Of a DNA stretch of 64,000 nucleotides, positions 22,652 through 35,641 are shown one piece after another. Under the pieces are notes generated by a model that saw nothing but the letters and a program-made list of their open reading frames with translations, ran no database searches and was not told the DNA's origin. Source of the DNA: Tetracentron sinense (Eukaryota > Streptophyta > Magnoliopsida > Trochodendrales > Trochodendraceae); the NCBI GenBank assembly GCA_015143295.1, contig CM026559.1, forward strand, positions 23,450,826 through 23,514,825, written 5' to 3'. Positions within the stretch are counted from its first letter, which is position 1. Every line of letters starts with the position of its first letter. A program made the translations under genes and the position numbers.

Positions 22652-25263
22652 TGTAGAGCCCCAGACTTTTTCATGCTTAATACATGACACTTTCGTTGTC
22701 ATCTTGCTTTTTTAAGAGGTATGATTAATAAATGAGAAAGAATTTGGAAATTTTGAAATGTCAGAATTGTTCCTCTTCGAAGTACGAACACAACGCAAGT
22801 TGAATCGTCAAAATCGGACGAACGAGTCAAAAGATATGGCCAAAACAATTTGTACCTGTAGGAAATCGTAGCACAGACAACGTACTCTGATAACGTATAC
22901 TGTGTGCATCCGTTGTACAACTCACCACGGGTACGTTGTACAACTCACCACGGGCACGTTCTACAGCTCACCACGAGTTGCACTATTCACGCCACCACGA
23001 GTTGCACAATTCACGGCACCACGAGTTGCACTATTCACGGCACCACGAGTTGCACTATTCATGGCACCACGAGTTGGCACTATTCATGGCACCACGAGTT
23101 GACACTATTCACAGCACCACGAGTTGCACTATTCATGGCACCACGAGTTGCACTATTCACGGCACCACGAGTTGCACTACTCATGGCATCACGAGTTGCA
23201 CTATTCATGGCACCACGAGTTGGCACTATTCATGGCACCACGAATTGGCACTATTCACGGCACCACGAGTTGGCACTTTTCACGGCACCACCAGTTGGCA
23301 CTATTCACGGCACCACGAGTTGGCACTATTCACAGCACAATGTGTTCAGCACTATTCACGGTCCTCGCGTCATTGCAGAAATCCCAGTAGGGGTATTACG
23401 GTCTTTTGTCAGTTCACTCTTACCTTAAGAGTTTAACCCGAGCCTTTAGGGTATCATTCAACACTTAGAGAGTTTGAGAGAATAGAAGAAAGAGGAGAAG
23501 GCGATTCCAATTTAGGGTTTCCATTTTTGGAGAGAAATCAAAGGGTTTTGAGACCCTAGATCAACCTCAAGCCCGTTTTCTTCAAGATTTCGGTGCAAGC
23601 ATTCGTGGAGCTCACGAATCAAGCTAGGGCAGCAACTCACAGCCATTTGGAAAGAGGGTTTCTTCCTCATTTCTTCAAGGTCGGTTCTTCTTACTACCCT
23701 CCTAGTTATAGTTCCTCTTTTCCCTTCCTTTCTTTTGATTTTCTTTCATTTACACATGTGCTATGAGATGGATGAATGGTAAATGGTAAATGATGAATGG
23801 TGAATGGTGAATGATGAATGGTGAATGGTGAATGGAGATGAAATGGGCGATTGGATGCCAATGGTTGTGTGTGATGAACAAATGGAGAAGGGCATTGTTC
23901 CAATAATGAACGTACATGTATGATTTGAGTAAAACCCATCTAGAAAAGCATGTTGTAGGGTAAATCCATAATGAACACACCATGTTTGACGAAATGCCAA
24001 GGTGAATACAGTGAGCTGAAAATCTGGTAATGCATGCCTAATAAATTATGAACATTGCTAGGGACTATGATAGTGTGGTTCTTGCTTTCCCATAATGCTA
24101 TGAATATTACATTACTCAATCTTTGAGGCTATATGTGTTGTGAAATTACCCAAATGTCATCTTTAAATTTGAATGCAAGTATGTACACGGTTCCCACGAG
24201 CACGGCATGCATGGCATGATTTATCGAGGTTTTCAAGAACATGGTTAGAGGTGGGACATATCCTACGATATGTTTTACCTCGCTTTTCACAAGAAGACAA
24301 GAACCAACATTCCACGAGGGGTCTCCCCTCACTCACAAGTGCATATCATGAAGAAGGGTCTCCCTTCCCTCGCAAGTACATACATATCATAAAGAAGGGT
24401 CTCCCTTCCCTCGCAAGTACATACATATCATAAAGAAGGGTCTCCCTTCCCTCGCAAGTGCATTGCATAAAGAAGGGTCTCCCTTCCCTCTCAAGGCATC
24501 TCACAAGGACAACTCACAAGGATATCTCACAAGTTACACGATCACAAGCAAGTACGCATAACATGCATGACATGACACGACATACAAGAATCAAGCAAGA
24601 TAGACATGACAAGCTTTCAAGTACAAAAAGATATTTCAAGTCAAGTCAAGTGCACGATGTTTCAAGAGGATTTATCGGTTTTCTACAAATTACAAGCATG
24701 ATTATAAACTGCTTTACTTCCTTGTATGATGTGAATTGTTTCCGTTTGACATATATGAATTGCTCCTGATTATGTATTGCTATTTCTACGCTATAATTGT
24801 TGGTTAGTATTTAGTACCCGCTGAGTATTTCATGCTCAGCCGTACTTCTTATGTCGGCAGGTTCTGAGGGGGCTGCTACCCCATTTGATGTTTGTGCTCC
24901 TGGTCCATGGGTGGAAGAGGAGTACGCCGAGGAGCCTTTGGAGGAACCTCCCGTAGAGGGTTATCAGTAGGTGGTGATTAGATTCTGAGTGGATTAGCTG
25001 TGGGTGAGATGAGAGTTAGATTCATGTATTTTGGCGGGCATGTCCGCACTTCCTTTTGGAGACTGTTTGTATAAACTTGGATTTGCGTATGTATATACAT
25101 AGAGGTTTGGTAGTCTTCCGCTGTGCTATGTTAGAGTATGTTTCCGCTGTTTATATCCTCTATTGTATATGCTCTGTGGGTTTTGCAGGTTAGTTGTCAA
25201 GCAAGTCATGATTAGTCGTCCAAAGTTCACTCTAACTCCTAGGGTGGGACTTGGGTCGCGACA
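22652..25263 (+). repeat. 3' LTR of the Tekay element (2612 bp)
   Basis: It has the same ends as the 5' LTR. It differs by about four fewer 24/25-bp units (array 22970-23340), one extra 41-bp unit near 24415-24455, and scattered single-base changes. The net difference of 57 bp is explained by these two arrays (-98 and +41). Confidence 0.95.
22970..23340 (+). repeat. 24/25-bp tandem array in Tekay 3' LTR
   Basis: About 15 units of the same repeat as at 15118-15597. Confidence 0.95.
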
Positions 25264-26738
25264 GAAAGACCGAGCCTTGCAGACCCTTGGGACTATTTGG
25301 GGACTCCCCTAAGCTTTGGGGAAGCCCTCGAATTGGACTTGGCCTCTGGCCACAGGCACAGTCCATTTTCTAGAAGAAACCTAGAATGGGGGTAATCTCA
25401 ATATTGCCATTCTGGGCAGTTCCTCTCTACAATGACACTAAGCCTCATTTCGTGGAGCCCCAGTCCATTCCAGGGTCTAGTGTAGGTCCCTGAGATCTTC
25501 CCTTTCCATCCCTGGTCCTTCTAGGTTCACCAATTTAGCTTAACTGTGGTTAAAATGCACTAAAATGGAAACTTCCCAGGATGTCGGTAAACAGTCTACC
25601 AACATTCTGGGATTCTTGGCTTACTATTAGAATGGCCACTGTGGGCCCAATCTAGACTAGGCCTAGGGCCCATACTGGGCCCATGACACTTACTAAAGTC
25701 ACCTAATCAATCCTAAGGGTTTAGGATCCTCTGGATATCACCTCGACCTTCCCCCAGGCCAGCAATGCCATTTCCAGAGGAAACTTGAAGTGGCGGTAAA
25801 CAGTCACCGCCATTCCAGTTCTGTGAAGAACTAAAATTGGAAGTAAACAGTTTACCACCAATCCTAGTTTCTGCTTAATTGGGCCTTGCACAGAACCCAT
25901 ACCAGGTAGGAGGCCAGTCTAGGCCCTGCCATGCTACCTAGGCCCATCCTTGATTGGACTAGAGCCTTAATTGGGGTTAAACTTAACCTTGGTTAACTTT
26001 TAACCATGGTTAAGACCATTTAACCTTGGGAAAAATCCATAAAATTCTTAAAAATATAAAAAATATAAATGGGACCAAAAATCTGACATTGAACCTCTTA
26101 AACAATGGTTAACAGTCCTAACCATGGTTAACTCATCATTTAACTCCAGTTAAGCGATCCAGTCCTAACCATGGTTAACTCATCATTTAACTCTAGTTAA
26201 GCAATCTAGGCCTCCGGGCTTAAACCCTTGGCCTCCAGGGCCATATCCTTAGCCTCAAGGCTCAACCCTTGGCCTCTGGGCCCAATCCTTAGCCTCATGG
26301 CTCAACCCTTGGACTTCGGGCCCAATCCCAAGCCTCCGAGACTAAACCTTTCAGCCTCTGGGCCCAAACCCTTAAACCATGCAATTGACCACCTCGATCA
26401 ATCAAACCTTAGTCTCCGGACTAAGTCTTTGCCACCTCGGTGCACACACATACTCTCTTAGCCTCGGCACAAGTTCATTTTCCAGAACTACGCTTGGTTT
26501 AATCTCACCCCACGTGAGTACGTAGGCAACCCTACACAGATTCAACCCTAGATAGGATTTTCTTCTTTTTTGGATTAGTATAATCTAAAACTCAGGTATA
26601 TGAATAAAACTTTGACATCTTACCTACACTCTCATGTAGACTATAAGACCTTATCCATATCCGGGACTTATCTCTCAGAATTAATAAGTGACAACTCTTA
26701 ATCGAAAACCAGTGAATAAAATCCGTGCTCACATAAAT

Positions 26739-28250
26739 CTTAGTGACATTGTTAATTCCTGCTTTAATCTAGGGGAGAGACTTTCTGAGTAAAAAATTGT
26801 AAGAAAAGTCTTAAGATCTCTTCTTGAGAGATTTCAGACCAAGGTAACGACCATAGAGGAGACTAAGAATATTGACACTCTAAAGATTGAGGAGTTAGTT
26901 GGATCACTCCAAGCCTTCAAACTCATCTTCACTCATCCAAGAAACCCAAAGTTAAGAACATGACCTTGAAAACAATCAAGGAATCATCAATGGGGTCAGA
27001 TAGTGAATCTGAATTTGGGATCAAGGATGTGGCCTTATTCGTTAAGAAAATTCAATAAATTCATGAAAAAGAATAAAGGATTTAATCCTAAGTTAGGACA
27101 AAAATCCATTTAGAAATCAAGGCTTAGGCACCGGGAAGAGAAGAAAGATTATATAGGTGCCAAAAATAATTCTCATGGTGTTCAATGTTATGAATGCCAT
27201 GAATGTGGGCATATATCACTTGAGTTCTCTAACAAACAAAAATCCAAGGGAAGGACAATTAATGCTTCATGGAGTGACAGTGATTCTGAATTTGGAAAAT
27301 CGATCTTATGAAAAAGAAGATTGAAATCATTCTGCCTTTGCTTCCATCTCCAAGGGAATTTAAGAATCTCCATCATACTCGAGTGATAATGATCAAGACA
27401 CTGAGTGTCTAAAATTTGATAATAAGAGAATTCAAAAGAATTAGAAGGACTCTGATGATGAAGGATAAGAGAGTCATGATGACTCTAAGACTAAGGAAGA
27501 CATGCATACAATATACAAGGAATTGTATAAGGACAATCTCAAACTTAAAAAGGAAAATATCTCTCTGACCTAAAAGGTCAGTTTGATTGAGAATGATAAA
27601 GATAAAGACAAAGATAAATTCCTTTAAGAAATAGAGGATTTGAAAACTCTTATGTTTGAGATATATAGAATCAGAGAAAGATGTTCTCTACAAAAAAAAT
27701 TGGATTTCTTGAAAGATAATTTTGTAAGATTTTGGCTGAAAAATTCGGCCTAATAAAGAAGGTTACAATCTTGAGAGTGACCTTCAAAAAAGTACTGAAG
27801 AAAAAAAAGGTCTAACTGAGAGAGTATTCAAACTGCAGAAAGAAAATAGGTTCTTGGGCATCACTGAAACTATTGAGGAGCTTAGTTGCCATGGAAAGAA
27901 CTATGGTAATAGGGAGGGAATTGGCTCATCCTCTCAGAAGGGCAGTTTTATTGTTGAGAAACTCAAGACTAGGATCCCACAACCACCAGTACAACATGAT
28001 GCCCCTATTGAAAATTGGAACCCAACTTGTCCACCATTAAATTAGAATTTTGTTCCTTCTGGTGCTAGTAGGGTCTCAGTATCCCTTGTAGTTGAGAGGG
28101 CCTCTGCTCATTCTACAGCTAAAAGGAATCCTTCTCGGTTCATTCCTACATGTTTCCAGTGTGGAGTAAAAGTTCTCACCAGATTAAAATGTCCATCCTT
28201 CAAGAGAAACCATCGTCAAGGTTCAAAGGACCAAAATCAAAAATTTCAAG
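26739..28250 (+). pseudogene. Copia gag, C-terminal half
   Basis: Directly after the duplicated TAAAT the copia gag resumes with SDIVNSCFNLGERL, VRKVLRSLLERFQTKVT and IEELVGSLQ. A first knuckle near 27186 reads CYECHECGHISLEF, with Phe in place of the last Cys. A long Lys/Glu-rich coiled-coil stretch (27480-27860) follows. A second finger near 28147 reads CFQCGVKVLTRLKC, with Leu in place of the His. Several stops and frame changes break it. The long C-terminal extension with a second finger is a Sirevirus-type gag trait. No protease or pol follows. Confidence 0.8.
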
Positions 28251-30222
28251 AATACCTCCAAAGACAGGTTGAAATCCTACCAGAAAAATCTAGGAGTTTG
28301 AGTGATGGAGTGTTGAAGATCGCTCAACTATCTAGAATGAGGCATGGTCTAGACAATCCTTCATATATAGGAGGCAACAGGGTGAACTAAAAGGAGGCAA
28401 TAGAGTGAACTAAAGGGCCACTAGGAATCAACCAAGGAAGAAGAGGATAGGGCAAAAAATTAATTCTCCGAACTCACTCGAAACAGTTAGGGAACAAAGG
28501 GTCACATCAAACCTAAGAAACATTTAGATGAGGAGGGAAGACCTCCAGGGCTATGATTAGCCCATTCTTGCCATAGCCTAGGTTACTTGTTGAATGTTAT
28601 GCTTGGTTATGAATATTAGTAGGATTGTTTTATTTATTTTATTTTGCATTTATTTATGCCTTATGAAAACCTCAAAAATATTTTCTCATTTGTTTTAGTT
28701 AGGATGTTTTACCTTTGATATTGAAAAAATCCAAAAACAATGGAAAATTGAGAAAATCCAAAGACAATAGAAAATTGAAATTTTTAAAAGAGTTTATGTG
28801 TTGATCTATATCTCCTAGCATATTATGCATGACTTGCATTATTTGTGTCTATAATTGATTTCTTATATTTCCAAGAAAAAACATATTCCAAGATCGAGCT
28901 TTTGAGGATAATGCACATTTTTAGGTCCTTTGGGTGATAATAATTAGGCTATCTCACTTATCACAATTTTAACCAAAAAAAACTTATCACAATTAGAGTG
29001 TAGTGATCCATGTCATGCCCTGTACTTTATGCACATGCACTCTGATGGACTCTAGTTAAAAGTCTATATTCATATATTGTAGGTGATTGTATTACCCAGT
29101 TTGGCCGGTTCAATTGATTGTGTTACCCAGTTTGGCCTGTTTGATTGACAAAATCTAGATTGACCATTGGTTAATTTCCCATTTATTTGTGTCCATTTAA
29201 AGAAAACGAATGATGCAATGGGAAGGGCTACCAATTGGGATAGTTTGAAGCCACTATTACTGGATGCAAACAGTAGTAATAGCTACTTATTTCAACAAGG
29301 TAGGTATCTATCTAGGTTGCTAGAGTGAAAGACCCTACTGTCAGTAGAGAGGGCTACCTATCCAATTAGTGTGAAAGTCATCATTGTAAGAAAAAGAGTG
29401 AAAAAGAGAAATCAAGAATTTTTTTTCTTACAATTTGGCAATGTTTGACAGAAAAAGAAAAGAAAATTTGTTTGGTCAAATAATGGAGAAAGATGCTCTT
29501 AAATTCAAAATCACCATATTTTGGATTTAACTAGGTTTAACTTCTAATATTGAGATACCTGGAGTTTCTTTAGTAGTATAATGACAAATCCTCAATAGGA
29601 ATAGAAACTTAAAATTGGAGTCCAGTCAGAACCCCCACTCCACATATGGCTATATGGAAAAACTATTCACTATTGTAACAAAATGATTCAGCCTATGCTT
29701 AATTTCCCTGTGAGATTAGATTAGATATATTAATCATCTTTTATTCAAAACTACATTCATGAATTCTTGGATATGTCATAAATTTTGTAGCTTGGAATGC
29801 TTGTTGTATATATGTGTGAAATTGATTGGTGTGCTTGAACTCATGGGGAATTCATGTTTATATTGGATAGATTGATCTTAGGGAGAGTACTCAGATCAAT
29901 TATAAAAAGAGAATCTACTGAATATGAGTGTGAAGTTGTCTCTATAAATAACTTTCTCATATGACCCGTCCCTCAGTCACCTATGTTATGGAATCTGGAT
30001 GCATCACATTTTATTTCACTTGAAAATTTGATGGATTGATGTTATTTTCTAAAATGATGGTAATATGATGTGTTTTCTTTTGGATTATGGTTAAATGGAT
30101 ATCTATTACATGTTTCTGTATTTCCATTTATTTTTATGGATTATGGATTGAGGACTACAGATTGTATTTGAATGATGCTCTGACTTTGTTATACGTCTTA
30201 TGAATTGCCTTTGTCTATTCGT

Positions 30223-30236
30223 TCCAAAAAGGGGGA
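30223..30236 (+). other. Upstream polypurine tract of the Sirevirus-like element
   Basis: AAAAAGGGGGAGAT, about 345 bases before the main tract. Sireviruses are known to carry several such tracts before the 3' LTR. Confidence 0.6.
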
Positions 30237-30567
30237 GATCACATTGCTCACATTGATACACACATTGCAATATCCATTGATGATTATTGGTTTATTGGTA
30301 TTTTCATTTCTTGAGTTACTTATTGCCACAAACATTCTCCATGCTTAACTGGTGATCTATTTAAAAGCATGTGCAGATTACAGGTTGTAGACAAGACAAA
30401 ATTTTCTCCATGATAAGAAATAATTTCAATGAGAATTTTAAATATCTTCTAATTTTGGTTGGTAATTTAGTCTAAGTCCTATAAAAGTCATAGTCTTTGT
30501 ATTTTGAATCAGTTTGGGAGAGTGTAATTTATCATGTTCGCTAGTTGTGTTTTGTCACGGAATTGCC

Positions 30568-30579
30568 AAAGGGGGAGAT
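30568..30579 (+). other. Main polypurine tract of the Sirevirus-like element
   Basis: AAAGGGGGAGAT immediately before the TG of the 3' LTR. Confidence 0.8.
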
Positions 30580-31717
30580 TGCAAAGTCCTATTTTGGATT
30601 GATAAATTTTGAGGTCAAAACAATGTCTAGTTTCTCTCAGTCCAAATTGTTCAAGTGCTCGAAACCGTGTGAAGAAGAAACCCAAAGATTTAGCGATCAA
30701 GCTTCGCTTACTCCATTTGGGAATGGTAAATGACTTAGAGATCATCAAATCTCGGTGGAATTGACGTAGACAAAGTGTTACATACCCTAGGTGGCGAGAT
30801 ACAAGTTTGACAGGTTGAAAAAAACCGTTTATTAGTGAAAATCAACTATTTGGTTCGAACCAATTGGGTTTGGTTCGAACCTACTTGAAAAAATTATGTA
30901 GGGGAAAATTCTCTAGAAGCTTGCTTCAAGTGGTCCAAACCAAATTGGAGAATGGTTCGAACGTTTTGCAAGTGGTTTGAACCATTCACCAAGTGGTTTG
31001 AACCAGCTGAGCTAGTAAACCCTATTTTAGCAACTTCTAATTATTTCTTTTGGGTTGTCTATTTAACACATTGATCCCTAACTCGAATTAAGTTTTTTTA
31101 GATAGAGGGTTGAGGCTCCAAACTTCCATTAGGGTTTCCATATCATTGGATCATCTCAATGAGCTATCTCTCATGTTATAAGTTATAGTTGCAAATTCAA
31201 ACAAATTTATTCTATACTTGCATATGTGATTCTCACCGATCCCTCTAGTTTGTATTTAAACTGAATTCAAATCCCTTCACACTCTATTATTGATTGTTGG
31301 CCAGTGTTTTCTAGAGCCGTTGCGACGGAGATCAATCTTACGAGATTGTGGTTTGCATTGCTTTGAGAAAGTCTTGGTCGATGAGGAGCTGAAGCCAATA
31401 TAGTGGAGATATGACCTGCGGGTTCGTGGATTACAAGGATGAAGAGCTTGTTTCAATGGAGTGCCATGTTGGGTCGTGTCCTGTTTTGGTAAAGTTCTAA
31501 GTCTTGTAAGCTTAAGTTTCTCTTAATTTATTTCTTTAACTGAATGTTGTCCCATGCATGGTTTCTTCCGGAAGGATTTTCCACATAAAAATATTGGTGT
31601 TGTTGGTTATGATTTGTTTACATATTCTGTACTTTAATTGTTTAAAATTAAAATTGGTAGACAGACCTTTGGATAACTATTCACACGCTCTAGGTTTTGA
31701 TTCATATTAAAAGGGCA
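30580..31717 (+). repeat. 3' LTR of the Sirevirus-like element
   Basis: It starts TGCAAAGTCC and ends AAAGGGCA. Palindromic GGTTCGAACC-like motifs at 30840-31010 mirror those of the 5' LTR at 12400-12520. The following CCATT (31718-31722) is the probable target duplication. The flank 31723-31880 holds only AT-rich sequence with 'accgtga' motifs. Confidence 0.82.
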
Positions 31718-31880
31718 CCATTTATTAGAAACCGTGACTGTAAGGACTGTCAATTCATCTACCCATAAATAGACTTTAGTTAATTATTTCTTAGTTACGA
31801 TCATGGTAATGAAAATAACCGTGATTCTTAAAAAGAAACAATCATTGGTTAGTATTGACCGTGATTATAAGTGTTGTCAT

Positions 31881-33897
31881 TGTTAGACATATATGCCCAC
31901 AAAAGCCATTCCGGGATTGTACTAATCTACTTTATTAATAAAAGCATATTTATATTCACACATTGTCTTCTACATTGGGTAATATATATTATAAAGTGTC
32001 TCATATGATAAGACTACTTTATCCCTTAGGTAACATTGTAGGAAAACCATCCAGTTGGTTTTGAACCAATTGCTAAGGAAATATGGTTTTCCGGTTCCTT
32101 GTAGACCTAGAATTATTCTAAGTTATTTAGGATACATCTGGACAATGTATTCCTACTAACTTGCACAAGGTTAGTTCCATATAATGGAGTGATGAATCTC
32201 AGTCATTGAGAGAAGGTTCCCTTGACTAAGATGTGAATATAAGTAAGAAGTACTTATATTGCAACGGGATCACTTAGTGGATACCCTTAGAAATATGTTG
32301 TTTGTATATTTAGGGTAGTCCATTTGAAAGAATGTCCTTAACCTGAGAGGTCAACGTCTTCTCTATTATTTGTCTATATAGCTTTGATGTAGCCAATCGT
32401 CAATATCCAATACACCAGACTGGATACCGGCTCGTTGGGTTATGTACGCTATACTAGAAGAAGTGTGTGTGCGTTCAACAAGGAATCCATCACACCTTTC
32501 TTAGAGTAATTTCTATTGAGTTGATACTGGTCAAACCGGACTTGGAAAACTAGCACTGGTATTTATCAAGAATGTTATTTTATATATAAAAGAAAGTAAT
32601 GATTATTATTTCTTTTAAAGGATTTCAAATAGTTTTGAAAGTCCAAGTTTGACTAAAAGTATCAAAGAAAAAGAGTTCACAGTATAAGCTAGGTATTACA
32701 GACAATATAAGATATTGTCCCATAAGCTTATAATAATATTGGAGCTAGAAGGATGTATCTGTAAACAAACCTTGTAATAGATAATACCTGTAAGTAATTC
32801 TCCTTTTTCTGGGGGTTAATCACATTGTGTTAATGGACATTATTGTGATTAGTGGAAGTCCAGGGACCTAGATAAAATTGTAAGATCTTAATGGAATTGT
32901 AGGAAAGTGTTTCCTAGCAACAGGGCTCACCCAAAAGGTTATGCACTTGGTCTAATTTCTGGAAATGAGAGATCCCTTTAGATCTCACACACTAGGACCT
33001 TCTTAAAGCTTTAATTAAATTATCTATGTAATTCACTATATGGTATAGTGAAGCTCTAATAGATCAAATCACATGAGATGTGATTAATCAAATAGGTAGG
33101 ACCCATATGAGAATTTTGATAAAGATCAAAACATTGACCAACATGAGTTTGGAACTCATTGAGGGGCGTGAGTTAGTGGTGCCCACCTAGGGTGGGATGC
33201 CCACCTCATTAGATGCTTATTAGTTGCTGATTGATTAGTTACTAAATTGGTTAGTTGCTAAAATTGATTAGTTACTAATTAATGATTTCCTACTAAATAA
33301 GAATAAGATTAGTCACTAATTAGTTGGTTTCTATTTTTAATAAAGCCTAATTGGATTAGGAAAGTATCATTAAGGAATCAAAGAGGGATATTCTAATTAG
33401 ATTAGAATTAGAGAGAATAGAAGGCCAAAGGCCTATAAATAAAGGGTGGGACACCCACCCTTGGTGGTTGGACACTCCACACAGTTTTCTCTCTCCCTCC
33501 CTTGTAGCTCACGCCCCCCTCTCTCTTCTCTTGTGATTTTTGTTTGATCTTGGATAGTATCAGAACCAATCTTGTAAAAGAATGGATCTTGAATTCAAGA
33601 GAAAAATAAAAGATCATAAAGCTTGGATTGGAAGGGCCATTAGCTTCCATTGGAGAAAAGCTTGAAAAATAAAAAAAGGTTCCTGTGAATCACGAAGGAG
33701 ACTTTTCACTTGCAAAGTTTTGCGGGTATCGTTCTATCCTTCAAATTGTGAAAAAGACTTTTCTATATCAAAGTCACAAAGGTGATTGTTTTTATCCTTC
33801 ATTGAATAAAAACAATTAGAACTATAGTCAGGTCTTGGGATTTGATATATGCCCCCCAAGAATTGTTTTTCTAAAATTAAAAAGAGGCATACTTTCA
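31881..33897 (+). repeat. 5' LTR of the second copia element (2017 bp)
   Basis: It starts TGTTAGACATATATGCCC and ends GGCATACTTTCA, one base before the PBS. The last 190 bases match the inverted fragment at 48701-48888. Confidence 0.8.
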
Positions 33898-33898
33898 G

Positions 33899-33911
33899 TG
33901 GTATCAGTGCC
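33899..33911 (+). other. PBS of the second copia element
   Basis: TGGTATCAGTGCC, one base after the LTR end, matches the initiator-Met-tRNA complement with one change. The leader 33912-35641 has no gene. Confidence 0.85.
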
Positions 33912-35641
33912 CCAGCTATGCTTCTCTTTGATTTTTATTGGACTTTATGATGTTTTATATCATAATATAAGTCCCTATGAATTTCGGCTAGCCTAGGAAT
34001 TGAATATATTTTTTTTATTCTAAGTGATTATTGGATAATCACTATCCTATGGTTTTAAAGGGATCCCCCTCTAGTTATTGAGGGAGTAATCAAGCCCTTA
34101 TAAATTAATGCGATACTAATTTCAATTTTGGGTGAATCCAATACTTTCTGAAATTTGATAGGGATAGATAGATTGAGATATAAATTTGGTTAAAGTTCCT
34201 TTAAGATTTGAGAAATCCTTTTTGCATATTAAATTAAATTATTTAATTTATTCTCGAGAGCCTCGGGCTAGCATATAATAATAATATGTTATATTTATCA
34301 TGATAAATAATTATTATTGTAAATGCTGGATGGGTTCCACAAATCATACCATATTCTCTTTCCCTCTCCTCCCCCCTTTTTTCTTATTTTGCAAAAGTTG
34401 TAATTTTAGAATTAGAGTTGCTGAATTTTGGTGGAGAATATCAACCGAAGGAGTTTCCCGGTAAACCATTGCGAGATGGAAGATTTTCAATAATTATTGG
34501 ACTTTATTTAATTCCCTAGTTGTAATTAAATAAGGTCATATGATTTTTGTGAACCCATTGTGAGATTATTATAATAATATATTATTGTTCATGAGATTAT
34601 TAGTAATATTTCTTTTAAACCCGAAAGCTTAGATAATTGTGATTATCGTTTTTACGAGAATTTAGGATAATTGGATTATACTCTGTTAAATAAGTTGTGT
34701 TTAATTGTAAATTGTTTATATTTAGGCACAACATATTACTATTGCTCTTTTGAACATGGAGTTTGTGACCCATGTGAAAATTTTTACGTAAAACCTTGGC
34801 TTACAAGATTATATGATAATCGTGTCTGAAAAGACATTAAGCACTATAAAAGATTGAGAAGTAAGATGGATCGCTAAACTAACCTCCATTAACCCTAAAG
34901 GTTAAAGGGATAAGTAGGTTTCAACCATAAGGTGAAATCCTAATGGCCAAAATCCCCTGTGAGGGCTAGTGGGAGTTCATCACTTCTTGTTAAATCCTAT
35001 TATCGAAAATTTTCATATTTCATATGATAGTAGATGATGATTATAGATGATAATTGTCCATGATTGCATTAATCTCTTCAAAGAAAAATATTAAGTGATG
35101 TTAAATAGGATTATTAATCTTATGGCCTTCCATTATCAAAAAGACTAGGAATTAATAAGCCTGAGTATTATCTTGCCAAAAGATTAAACTCCTAGAGCCT
35201 TATTTTATAGTAGATAGGTTTGTATATGGCCTGATAAGGAGTTTCAACTAAAATGGGGGCACAACCTTACTTGATCATATAACAAACCAGAATAATGAGT
35301 TTCACTTAAACAAGGAAACATATCAGCTGAAATAGTGACAGTCATGTTGTCCTTGGAGGTGTTAAGAAAATTGAAAATCACTAATTTACATAAAGAGTTA
35401 TGCATGAGATGTTCAAAGTGATGGATAACTACTATTCACTTTGTAGTACATGTGTAGTACTATCCTAAAATAGAAGATTACATATGTATTATGAGGATCC
35501 CAATACTCATAAAAAATAAATGGTTTATGAAATTTGAATAATGATGAGAGGATCATCGCAGTTTTAAAATCCTAAAATCCGATGAATATATGTGTGAATA
35601 ATAATAATATAATTCTTTATGCTTTATTTTTGTAGATAACC

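Larger units (their letters stand above)
14806..25263 (+). mobile_element. Nearly intact Ty3/gypsy Tekay (Del) chromovirus
   Basis: Complete 10,458-bp element with GAAAG duplicated at 14801-14805 and 25264-25268. The order is 5' LTR 14806-17474, PBS, leader, gag, a 146-nt intron-like gap, protease, RT, RNase H, integrase, chromodomain-like tail, polypurine tract, 3' LTR 22652-25263. The two LTRs differ mainly in tandem-repeat copy number plus scattered substitutions, so this is the youngest large insertion in the window. Its polyprotein is open when the intron is removed, but one catalytic integrase residue is lost. Confidence 0.95.
13745..26733 (+). mobile_element. Solo LTR of unclassified family (copy A), interrupted by a Tekay element
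   Basis: It starts TGTAAGCACCC and ends GTGCTCACA (inverted termini), flanked by TAAAT at 13740-13744 and 26734-26738. Without the nested Tekay and its duplicated 5 bp the LTR is 2526 bp. It is rich in GTTAACC and CCCTAGG-like motifs near its start and has several GC-richer blocks. No internal retrotransposon region accompanies it, so it is the product of LTR-LTR recombination. Related copies are at 43313-45705 (complete, inverted), 39745-40139 and 48889-50136 (partial). Confidence 0.9.
12130..31717 (+). mobile_element. Sirevirus-like Ty1/copia element, gag only, with two nested insertions
   Basis: 5' LTR 12130-13228, initiator-Met-type PBS, gag, two GGGGGAGA polypurine tracts, and 3' LTR 30580-31717. 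The flanking CCATA (12125-12129) and CCATT (31718-31722) are the likely target-site duplication with one change. After removal of the nested solo LTR (13745-26733) the internal region is about 4.4 kb. It contains gag but no recognisable protease, integrase or RT, so this is a non-autonomous deletion derivative. The long gag with a second finger near its C terminus and repeated polypurine tracts fit the Sirevirus lineage. From 28500 to 30580 there is no coding sequence. Confidence 0.8.
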
